Source: JALYQB01 sp035640155
Lineage (GTDB): Bacteria; Actinomycetota; Actinomycetes; Mycobacteriales; Pseudonocardiaceae
Assembly: GCA_035640155.1 (NCBI GenBank)
Contig: DASQWR010000046.1
Location: 1-19,675, forward strand
DNA: 19,675 bases
Reading direction: 5' to 3'
Position numbers and translations under genes: made by a program. Shown here in pieces: positions 13,598 to 19,675 of this stretch (its first letter is position 1; each line of letters opens with the position of its first letter). Below the pieces are notes generated by a model, which saw only the letters and a list, made by a program, of their open reading frames with translations, searched no databases and was not told where the DNA came from.

Positions 13598-14302
13598 TCA
13601 GATGATCCGGTTCTGCAGCGCCTCGGCGGCGGCGAGCAGGTCGGCGGCCCACCGGACGCCGGGGCGGCGGCCGATGCGGTCCACGGGGCCGGAGACCGAC
13701 ACCGCGGCGACCACGCTGCCGGCCGCGTCCCGCACCGGCGCCGAGACGCTCGCCACCCCGGGCTCGCGCTCGGCGAGGCTCTGCGCCCAGCCGCGGCGGC
13801 GCACCTCGACGAGCACCCGCTCACCGAATACGGCCTCGGCGAGCACCGCACGCTGCGTGGCCGGGTCGGCCCACGCAGCGAGCACCTTGGCGCCGGAGCC
13901 GGCAGTCATCGGCAGGCGGCTTCCGACCGGTACGGTGTCCCGCAACCCGCTGGGAGGCTCGGCGGATGCGACGCAGATGCGTTGCATGCCCTCGCGGCGG
14001 TAGAGCTGCACGCTCTCGCCGGTGATGTCCCGCAGCCGTGGCAGTATCCCGGCGGCGGCGTCGAGCAGCGGATCCAGCATGCCGTTGCCGAGCTCACCGA
14101 GAGCGGGTCCGGGACGCCACCGCCCGTCGGCGCCGCGGCTCAGCAGCCGGTGCACCTCGAGCCCGACGGCCAGCCGGTGGGCGGTTGCCCGCGGAAGCCC
14201 GGTGCGGGCACACAGCTCGGCTAGGCCGCACGGGTCCTCGGCCACCGCCCGGAGCACCCTCACCGCCTTGTCCAGCACTCCGATTCCGCTATGCTGTCCC
14301 AC
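13598..14302 (-). CDS. ndgR: IclR-family regulator of leucine biosynthesis (NdgR/LtbR type)
   Basis: 234 residues. The N-terminal winged helix includes GIGVLDKAVRVLRAV and GLPRATAHRLAVGLEVHRLL; the effector domain has ESVQLYRREGMQRICVASAE, SGLRDTVPVGSRLPM, RRRGWAQSLAEREPGVASVS and VSGPVDRIGR, all typical of the Streptomyces NdgR and Corynebacterium LtbR group. Members repress or modulate leuCD and other amino-acid genes. It is divergent from leuC with a shared operator, matching that family's conserved position. GTG 14302 follows the -10 hexamer TAGTAT by six nt, so a leaderless start is favoured. No tRNA genes lie downstream, unlike mycobacteria, where tRNA-Glu/Gln and gltX follow. Confidence 0.93.
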   Translation of the reverse strand: MGQHSGIGVLDKAVRVLRAVAEDPCGLAELCARTGLPRATAHRLAVGLEVHRLLSRGADGRWRPGPALGELGNGMLDPLLDAAAGILPRLRDITGESVQLYRREGMQRICVASAEPPSGLRDTVPVGSRLPMTAGSGAKVLAAWADPATQRAVLAEAVFGERVLVEVRRRGWAQSLAEREPGVASVSAPVRDAAGSVVAAVSVSGPVDRIGRRPGVRWAADLLAAAEALQNRII

Positions 14303-14308
14303 GCAGCG

Positions 14309-14335
14309 ATACTAACTTCCCGGATTGTGGGAAGT
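14309..14335. promoter_or_regulatory. ndgR -10 hexamer and ndgR/leuC operator dyad
   Basis: On the minus strand TAGTAT (14314-14309) lies six nt before the ndgR GTG. Directly upstream, ACTTCCC (14315-14321), seven nt and GGGAAGT (14329-14335) form a perfect inverted repeat. The dyad covers about -13 to -33 of the ndgR promoter and sits 73 nt upstream of leuC, fitting autorepression and control of leuCD by the IclR protein. Confidence 0.6.
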
Positions 14336-14407
14336 CTAGCAGATGACCGAATGCCGCGGCACCGACCGTACCTCCGGCGGCCCGCGAGCCGAGTTTGGAG
14401 ATGACCG

Positions 14408-15838
14408 ATGGGCCGCACGCTCGCGGAGAAGGTCTGGGACGCGCATGTGGTGCGTGCCGGCGACGGCAGCAGCAACTCGGAGCCGGACCTGCTCTACATC
14501 GATCTGCACCTGGTTCACGAGGTGACCAGCCCCCAGGCCTTCGAGGGCCTGCGGCTCGCCGGGCGTCAGGTACGCCACCCGGACCTCACGATCGCGACCG
14601 AGGACCACAACGTCCCCACCGAGCACACCGACTGGCCGATCGCCGACGAGGTCTCCCGGGTCCAGGTCGAGACGCTGCGCCGCAACTGCATCGAGTTCGG
14701 CGTGCGGCTGCATCCGATGGGTGACGTGGAGCAGGGCATCGTCCACGTGGTGGGTCCCCAGCTTGGACTCACCCAGCCCGGGATGACCGTTGTGTGCGGT
14801 GACAGTCATACGTCCACGCACGGTGCTTTCGGGGCGCTCGCCTTCGGTATCGGCACCTCCGAGGTCGAGCACGTGCTCGCCACCCAGACGCTGCCGTTGC
14901 GTCCGTTCCGGACGATGGCGATCAACGTGACCAGCGCGACCGGTGTGCTGCCGCCCGACGTCACGAGTAAGGACATCATCCTCGCGGTGATCGCGGAGAT
15001 CGGCACCGGTGGCGGTCAGGGGTACGTGCTGGAGTACCGGGGCAACGTCGTCGAGAACCTGTCGATGGAAGCCCGGATGACGGTCTGCAACATGTCGATC
15101 GAGGCGGGTGCCCGGGCGGGGATGATCGCTCCGGATGGCACCACGTTCGACTTCCTCCGCAACCGCCCGCACGCACCGCAGGGCGCGGACTGGGACGCCG
15201 CGGTCGAGCACTGGCGCTCGCTGCGCACCGACGACGACGCGACGTTCGACGCCGAGGTGCGTATCGACGCCGACGCGCTCACCCCGTTCGTGACGTGGGG
15301 CACCAACCCGGGCCAGGGCCTGCCGCTGTCAGCGCGGGTGCCGGACCCCGCGCGGCTCGCCGACGAGGGCGAGCGCGTCGCGGCCGAGAAGGCACTGTCC
15401 TACATGGACCTGACACCGGGCACGCCGCTGCGCGACATTCCGGTGGACACGGTGTTCCTGGGCTCGTGCACCAACGGCCGGATCGAGGACCTCCGCGCTG
15501 CGGCCGAGGTGCTGCGCGGGCAGCGGGTCCACGACGGGCTGCGGATGCTCGTGGTGCCCGGCTCTATGCGGGTGCGGGCGCAGGCCGAGGCAGAGGGGCT
15601 GCACGAGGTGTTCACCGCCGCGGGCGCGCAGTGGCGCTCGGCGGGATGCTCGATGTGTCTCGGCATGAACCCGGACCAGTTGGCTCCGGGCGAGCGCGCC
15701 GCCTCGACGTCGAACCGCAACTTCGAGGGGCGCCAAGGCAAGGGGGGACGCACCCACCTGGTGTCGCCGCTGGTGGCGGCCGCGACAGCGGTTCGTGGCA
15801 CCCTCTCCGCACCCGCCGACCTGGAGCAGTTGCCATGA
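14408..15838 (+). CDS. leuC: 3-isopropylmalate dehydratase large subunit
   Basis: 476 residues. With LeuD it isomerises 2-isopropylmalate to 3-isopropylmalate in leucine synthesis, using a 4Fe-4S cluster. Cluster ligands are present: Cys354 in LGSCTNGR, Cys414 and Cys417 in AGCSMCLGMN. Other marks are the VWDAHVV start, EDHNVPT, VCGDSHTSTHGAFG and TSNRNFEGRQGKGGRTHLVSP. ATG 14408 is preceded by GGAG seven nt upstream. The stop overlaps the leuD start by four bases (ATGA), so the two subunits are coupled. Control by the divergent IclR regulator through the shared dyad is likely. Confidence 0.98.
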   Translation: MGRTLAEKVWDAHVVRAGDGSSNSEPDLLYIDLHLVHEVTSPQAFEGLRLAGRQVRHPDLTIATEDHNVPTEHTDWPIADEVSRVQVETLRRNCIEFGVRLHPMGDVEQGIVHVVGPQLGLTQPGMTVVCGDSHTSTHGAFGALAFGIGTSEVEHVLATQTLPLRPFRTMAINVTSATGVLPPDVTSKDIILAVIAEIGTGGGQGYVLEYRGNVVENLSMEARMTVCNMSIEAGARAGMIAPDGTTFDFLRNRPHAPQGADWDAAVEHWRSLRTDDDATFDAEVRIDADALTPFVTWGTNPGQGLPLSARVPDPARLADEGERVAAEKALSYMDLTPGTPLRDIPVDTVFLGSCTNGRIEDLRAAAEVLRGQRVHDGLRMLVVPGSMRVRAQAEAEGLHEVFTAAGAQWRSAGCSMCLGMNPDQLAPGERAASTSNRNFEGRQGKGGRTHLVSPLVAAATAVRGTLSAPADLEQLP

Positions 15839-16434
15839 AACCGTTCACCCGACACACCGGCATCGGCGTCCCGCTGCGACGGTCCAACGTGGACACCGAT
15901 CAGATCATCCCGGCGGTGTACCTCAAGCGGGTCAGCCGCACCGGCTTCGCCGACGGCCTGTTCGCCGCGTGGCGCGACCAGGACGACTTCGTGCTGAACT
16001 CCGAGCCGTACCGCTGCGGCAGCGTGCTGGTGGCCGGGCCGGACTTCGGGACCGGGTCCTCCCGGGAGCATGCGGTGTGGGCTCTGGCCGACCACGGCTT
16101 CCGCGTCGTGATCTCCGCACGGTTCGCCGACATCTTCCGGGGCAACGCGGGTAAGCAGGGACTGCTGGCCGCGCAGTGCGAGCAGGCCGACGTCGAGCTG
16201 CTGTGGAAGCTGCTGGAGGACGAGCCGGGCACCGAGGTCACCGTCGACCTGCGGAAGCGAACCGTGCAGGCCAAGGACCTCACGGTCCACTTCGCGATCG
16301 ACGACTACACCCGCTGGCGGCTCCTCGAGGGTCTGGACGACATCGCCCTGAGCCTGCGCCACGCCGATCGGATCGACGCCTTCGAGGCCACCCGCCCGGC
16401 GTGGTTGCCGACCACCTCGCCGGTGACCGGCTGA
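15835..16434 (+). CDS. leuD: 3-isopropylmalate dehydratase small subunit
   Basis: 199 residues, normal length. It is the swivelling domain subunit that completes the LeuCD active site. Signature segments are GVPLRRSNVDTDQIIPAVYL, GPDFGTGSSREHAVWAL and SARFADIFRGNAGKQGLL. ATG 15835 overlaps the leuC stop. Only 23 bp separate it from the convergent mutT1 stop, so there is no room for hupB, which lies between these two genes in Mycobacterium. Confidence 0.98.
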   Translation: MKPFTRHTGIGVPLRRSNVDTDQIIPAVYLKRVSRTGFADGLFAAWRDQDDFVLNSEPYRCGSVLVAGPDFGTGSSREHAVWALADHGFRVVISARFADIFRGNAGKQGLLAAQCEQADVELLWKLLEDEPGTEVTVDLRKRTVQAKDLTVHFAIDDYTRWRLLEGLDDIALSLRHADRIDAFEATRPAWLPTTSPVTG

Positions 16435-16457
16435 GGCGGACCGGCTTCCGGCTGCGC

Positions 16458-17360
16458 TCAGGTGGCCGGATCGGCGTAGTGGTCGGCGGCCACCACCCGA
16501 AGGGTACCGCCGTTCTCGGCGAACGAGAGCACCCAGACGCTCCCCTTGCGGCTGCGCAACGTCCGACCGGCTGCCGCGGCCGGCCCGAGCAGGGTGGCGA
16601 CCAGATCGGGGATCACGCCGCCCTGGCTGCAGACCACCGCCGGTCCGCCGGGCGCGCAGGCGATCTCTTCCAGCCGACGGCACCCGGCCCGGGGGTCGGT
16701 CCAGTAGCCCTCCTCGGACAGCAGCGGTTCGTCCACGATGGCCACCCCCAGATCGGTGGCGAGCGCCTGCACGGTCTGCCGGCAGCGGGTGCGCGGCGCG
16801 GAGTGCACCCGCTGCGGGCCGAAGAGCGGCAGCAACGTGCGCAGCGCGGCGGCCTGGCGCCAACCGGCTCGGCTCAGCGGGCGCAGGTCGTCGTCGCCCG
16901 GCCACTTGTCCTTGGAGCCGGCCTTGCCGTGCCGGACCAGCAACAGGGTGGCCCGCACCGTGACGACGCCGGGCAGGTGCTCCACCACCGCCCGGTCATG
17001 GGAGTAGCTGAGCAGGCCGGACGCCGCGTCGAGGCCGACCCAGCGCAGGTCGTCGACCTCGTCGTTCGGGGTGAAGGTGCCGCCGGTGCATCGCGCCGCC
17101 CAGTAGTGCACCGTCTTGTCGCCGTCGGCCACCTGATACCTGGTGGACGGGAGGCGGGGGCCCAGCACCACCGCGTGCCCGGTCTCCTCCGCGATCTCCC
17201 GCACCGCGGTCGCCGCGAGCGGCTCGGCTCCGTCCTGCTTGCCCTTGGGCAACGACCAGTCGTCGTACCGCGGCCGGTGCACCACGGCGACCTCGGGAGC
17301 ACCGGCCACCCCGGAACGCCACAGCACCCCCCCGGCCGCGAGCACCTCGGCCACGTTCAC
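16458..17360 (-). CDS. mutT1: MutT1-type NUDIX hydrolase with C-terminal histidine phosphatase domain
   Basis: 300 residues. The mycobacterial homologue (Rv2985 type) hydrolyses 8-oxo-dGTP/GTP and diadenosine polyphosphates, guarding against oxidised nucleotides. The Nudix box spans residues 40-62 (GKQDGAEPLAATAVREIAEE then TGH). From residue about 136 a histidine-phosphatase domain begins with LLVRHGKAGS (RHG 143-145) and includes SAPRTRCRQTVQAL. Where many phosphatases of this fold have SHG, this protein reads CSQGGVIPD, with Gln for His; this may be normal in the MutT1 group. GTG 17360 overlaps the ppk stop (GTGA), so the gene is downstream in a ppk-mutT1 operon. Confidence 0.93.
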   Translation of the reverse strand: MNVAEVLAAGGVLWRSGVAGAPEVAVVHRPRYDDWSLPKGKQDGAEPLAATAVREIAEETGHAVVLGPRLPSTRYQVADGDKTVHYWAARCTGGTFTPNDEVDDLRWVGLDAASGLLSYSHDRAVVEHLPGVVTVRATLLLVRHGKAGSKDKWPGDDDLRPLSRAGWRQAAALRTLLPLFGPQRVHSAPRTRCRQTVQALATDLGVAIVDEPLLSEEGYWTDPRAGCRRLEEIACAPGGPAVVCSQGGVIPDLVATLLGPAAAAGRTLRSRKGSVWVLSFAENGGTLRVVAADHYADPAT

Positions 17361-19642
17361 TCGCCTCCGCGGCGCCGGCGGATCATCTCGACCTGATGAT
17401 CACACACCGCACCACCCTCGGCGGGCACGGCGGTCCACGATCCGTTCGACCCCAGCGCCCAGGCCCGGGTGGACGGGCCGATCGCCGAGTCGAAGATCGC
17501 GTCCAGCTGCGCGGTGAGCGAGGGATCCTGCACCCGCACCAGCACCTCCACCCGGCGGTCGAGATTGCGGTGCATCATGTCGGCGCTGCCGATCCAGTGC
17601 TCGTCGGACCCGACGAAGTGGAAGATCCGCGAGTGCTCCAGGAACTGGCCGAGGATCGAGCGCACCCGGATGTTGTCGGAGAGCCCCGGCACGCCCGGTC
17701 GCAGCGCGCAGATGCTGCGCACCACGATGTCGACCTCGACATCCGCCTGCGAGGCGCGGTACAGGGCGTCGATCACCTGCTCGTCGACCAGGGAGTTCAT
17801 CTTGAGGCGGATCCCGGTCGGCCGGCCGGACCGGGCGTGGCAGATCTCGTCCTCGATGCGCGCCACGATCCCGCGGCGCACCCCGTAGGGCGCCACCAGC
17901 AGGCGCCGGTAGGACGTCGGGCGGGCGTACCCGGTGAGCGAGTTGAACAGGTCCGTCAGGTCGGCGCCGATCTCCGGTGCGGCGGTGAGGATGCCGATGT
18001 CCTCGTAGAGCCGGGCGGTCTTGGGGTTGTAGTTGCCGGTGCCGATGTGGCAGTAGCGCCGGATCGTCGAGCCCTCCTGGCGGACCACCAGAGCGGTCTT
18101 GCAGTGCGTCTTCAGGCCCATCAGCCCGTACACGACGTGCACCCCGGAGCGCTCCAGCTGCCGGGCCCAGGTGATGTTCGCCTGCTCGTCGAACCGGGCC
18201 TTGAGCTCGACCAGCGCCACCACCTGCTTGCCGGCCTCGGCAGCGTCGATCAGGGCGTCGACGATGGGCGAGTCGCCCGAGGTGCGGTAGAGCGTCTGTT
18301 TGATCGCGAGCACTCGAGGGTCGGCGGCGGCCTGCTCGATGAAGCGCTGCACGCTGGTCGCGAACGAGTCGTAGGGGTGGTGCACCAGCACGTCGCCCTC
18401 GCGCAGGGTGGCGAACACGCTCTTGGGTGTCTCCCCCTCGCTGAAGGCGGGGTGAGTGACCGGGACGTACGGCTCGTCCTTGAGCTCCGGTGCGTCCACC
18501 CCGTGGGCGACCCACAGGCAGGACAGGTCGATCAGTCCGGGCACCTCGACCACGTCGTGCGGGTCGACCTCGAGCTCACGAAGCAGCAGCTCCAGGACGT
18601 GCTCGCTCATCGTCTCGGTCACCTCGAGCCGCACCGGCGGCCCGAACCGGCGCTTCGCGAGCTCCCGCTCCAGTGCCTGCAGCAGGTCCTCGTCGCGGTC
18701 CTCCTCGACCTCGACGTCCGCGTTGCGGGTGATCCGGAAGACGTGATGTTCGGTGACCTCCATCCCGTTGAACAGCTCGTCGAGGTGCGCGGCGATGAGC
18801 TCCTCGAGTGGCACGAAGGTCGCGGTCCTGGCACCGTCGGTCTCCACCCGCACCAGGCGGGGAACGTTGTTCGGCACCTTGACGCGGGCGAAGCGCTCCA
18901 GCCTGCTGTTCGGGTCGCGCACCGTGACGGCCAGGTTCAGCGACAGCCCGGAGATGTAGGGAAACGGGTGTGCCGGGTCCACGGCGAGCGGCGTGAGCAC
19001 CGGGAACACCTGGTCGGAGAAGTAGTCCGAGAGCTGCAACCGCTGCGCGTCGTCCAGGTCGGTCCAGGCGACGAACCGGACACCGTGCTCTTCGAGGCCC
19101 GGACGCACCTCGTCGAGGAACACCCGGGCGTGCTGCTCGACGAGCTCCTGGCTGCGCACCGCGATGCGGGCGAGCTGCTCACGCGGGGTGAGGCCGTCGG
19201 CGCTGCGGACGGTGAGGCCGGTCTCGTCGCGGCGCTTCAGGCCCGCCACCCGGACCATGTAGAACTCGTCCAGGTTGGAGGCGAAGATCGCCAGGAACTT
19301 CGCCCGCTCGAGCAGTGGCTGGCTCGCGTCCTCGGCCAGTGCGAGAACCCGGGCGTTGAAGTCCAGCCAGGACAGCTCGCGGTTGAGGTAGCGGTCGTCG
19401 GGCAGGTCCGAACTCCGCCCCCCCGGCGTGACCGCCGGGGGGGCGGAGAACACCGGCCGGACCGGTTCGACCACCGCGGCGGAGCGGGCGTGCCCCCCAG
19501 CCGCACCGACAGCCCTCGACCCAGCTCCATCGGTGCGGCTGGGCCCGGTCGAGGGCCGCAGGTCGCGCCGGGCGGCTGCACCGCCGCTCACGCGGCCCTC
19601 GGTGCTCGCCGGACCGCGGATCGCGTCCTCGTCGGTACTCAC
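17357..19642 (-). CDS. ppk: Polyphosphate kinase 1
   Basis: 761 residues. Ppk1 makes inorganic polyphosphate from ATP reversibly, via a phospho-histidine. The start of the conserved part is DRYLNRELSWLDFNARVLALAE at about residue 83; further marks are ASNLDEFYMVRVAGL, VHHPYDSFATSVQRFI, IKQTLYRTSGDSPIV, the catalytic KTHCKTALVV (His513) and YCHIGTGNYNPKTARLYED. The first 80 residues are a low-complexity Ala/Gly/Arg/Pro extension; its DNA holds strong inverted repeats. The GTG at 19642 fixes the frame; GATAAT at 19656-19651 is a possible -10. The gene overlaps mutT1 by four bases, as one operon. Some extension is usual in actinobacterial Ppk, so the repeats rather than the extension are the oddity. 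Confidence 0.97.
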   Translation of the reverse strand: MSTDEDAIRGPASTEGRVSGGAAARRDLRPSTGPSRTDGAGSRAVGAAGGHARSAAVVEPVRPVFSAPPAVTPGGRSSDLPDDRYLNRELSWLDFNARVLALAEDASQPLLERAKFLAIFASNLDEFYMVRVAGLKRRDETGLTVRSADGLTPREQLARIAVRSQELVEQHARVFLDEVRPGLEEHGVRFVAWTDLDDAQRLQLSDYFSDQVFPVLTPLAVDPAHPFPYISGLSLNLAVTVRDPNSRLERFARVKVPNNVPRLVRVETDGARTATFVPLEELIAAHLDELFNGMEVTEHHVFRITRNADVEVEEDRDEDLLQALERELAKRRFGPPVRLEVTETMSEHVLELLLRELEVDPHDVVEVPGLIDLSCLWVAHGVDAPELKDEPYVPVTHPAFSEGETPKSVFATLREGDVLVHHPYDSFATSVQRFIEQAAADPRVLAIKQTLYRTSGDSPIVDALIDAAEAGKQVVALVELKARFDEQANITWARQLERSGVHVVYGLMGLKTHCKTALVVRQEGSTIRRYCHIGTGNYNPKTARLYEDIGILTAAPEIGADLTDLFNSLTGYARPTSYRRLLVAPYGVRRGIVARIEDEICHARSGRPTGIRLKMNSLVDEQVIDALYRASQADVEVDIVVRSICALRPGVPGLSDNIRVRSILGQFLEHSRIFHFVGSDEHWIGSADMMHRNLDRRVEVLVRVQDPSLTAQLDAIFDSAIGPSTRAWALGSNGSWTAVPAEGGAVCDHQVEMIRRRRGGE
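19413..19448. repeat. Perfect 16-bp hairpin with a 4-nt loop inside ppk
   Basis: CTCCGCCCCCCCGGCG (19413-19428) pairs exactly with 19433-19448 around a TGAC loop. It encodes part of the variable N-terminal extension of Ppk (around SAPPAVTPGGRSS), so both DNA and mRNA could fold here. Confidence 0.7.
19496..19555. repeat. Two interleaved inverted repeats in the 5' part of ppk
   Basis: Pair A is CCCAGCCGCACCGA (19496-19509) with TCGGTGCGGCTGGG (19530-19543). Pair B is CCCTCGACC (19513-19521) with GGTCGAGGG (19547-19555). The arms alternate A-B-A'-B', so the stems are either mutually exclusive or fold as a pseudoknot in the mRNA, roughly 90-150 nt after the start codon. Confidence 0.6.
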
Positions 19643-19675
19643 GACAGCCCATTATCCCGCAACCGCAACCGGAAC

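Noticed and set aside
1..19675. CRISPR array, insertion sequence, prophage or defence system
   Set aside because: No regularly spaced repeats, transposase, integrase or phage-type proteins are seen; apart from the small gene remnants all gaps are short and explained.

Overview
This is a high-GC actinobacterial chromosome segment, most likely from a Pseudonocardiaceae member such as a Pseudonocardia. The evidence is strong third-position G/C bias, GTG starts and mycobacterial-type housekeeping genes (Pmt, RsmI, NdgR/LtbR-LeuCD, MutT1-Ppk). Several start codons also sit 6-7 nt after a TANNNT -10 hexamer, the actinobacterial leaderless arrangement. No rRNA, tRNA, CRISPR array or insertion sequence was seen.

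Left part (1-6974): the 3' part of a MoeA-type molybdenum cofactor gene is followed by a second MoeA-like protein fused to a periplasmic-binding-protein-like domain. A double hairpin separates these from a convergent carbon-fixation operon, cbbL-cbbS-cbbX plus a 69-residue acidic protein of unknown function, with tightly overlapping junctions. A LysR regulator (CbbR type) is divergent from cbbL. The intergenic region holds a plausible cbbL promoter and a dyad about 65 bp upstream of its expected start site.

Middle (6975-11169): a decayed small gene region comes first, with one homologous protein readable only by using all three frames. Then a protein O-mannosyltransferase gene is divergent from rsmI, and a class II-like phosphoribulokinase gene lies convergent to rsmI. 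RuBisCO, its activase and phosphoribulokinase together give the two signature reactions of the Calvin-Benson-Bassham cycle. The kinase is about 4.3 kb from cbbL, separated by housekeeping genes.

Right part (11314-19642): a NarL-type response regulator and a soluble GAF histidine kinase form an overlapping pair divergent from phosphoribulokinase. The kinase gene is followed by two gene tails, of a LuxR-family regulator and probably a methyltransferase. Next come an IclR regulator (NdgR/LtbR type) divergent from leuCD, with a perfect 7-7-7 operator dyad, then mutT1-ppk convergent to leuD. The hupB gene found between leuD and mutT1 in mycobacteria is missing.

The best candidate for undescribed biology is the acidic 69-residue protein translationally coupled to the RuBisCO activase gene. 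Secondary leads are the MoeA-binding-protein fusion with substituted active-site lysines and the interleaved inverted repeats in the 5' coding region of ppk. All assignments come from reading the sequence and remembered family features; no database search was run.
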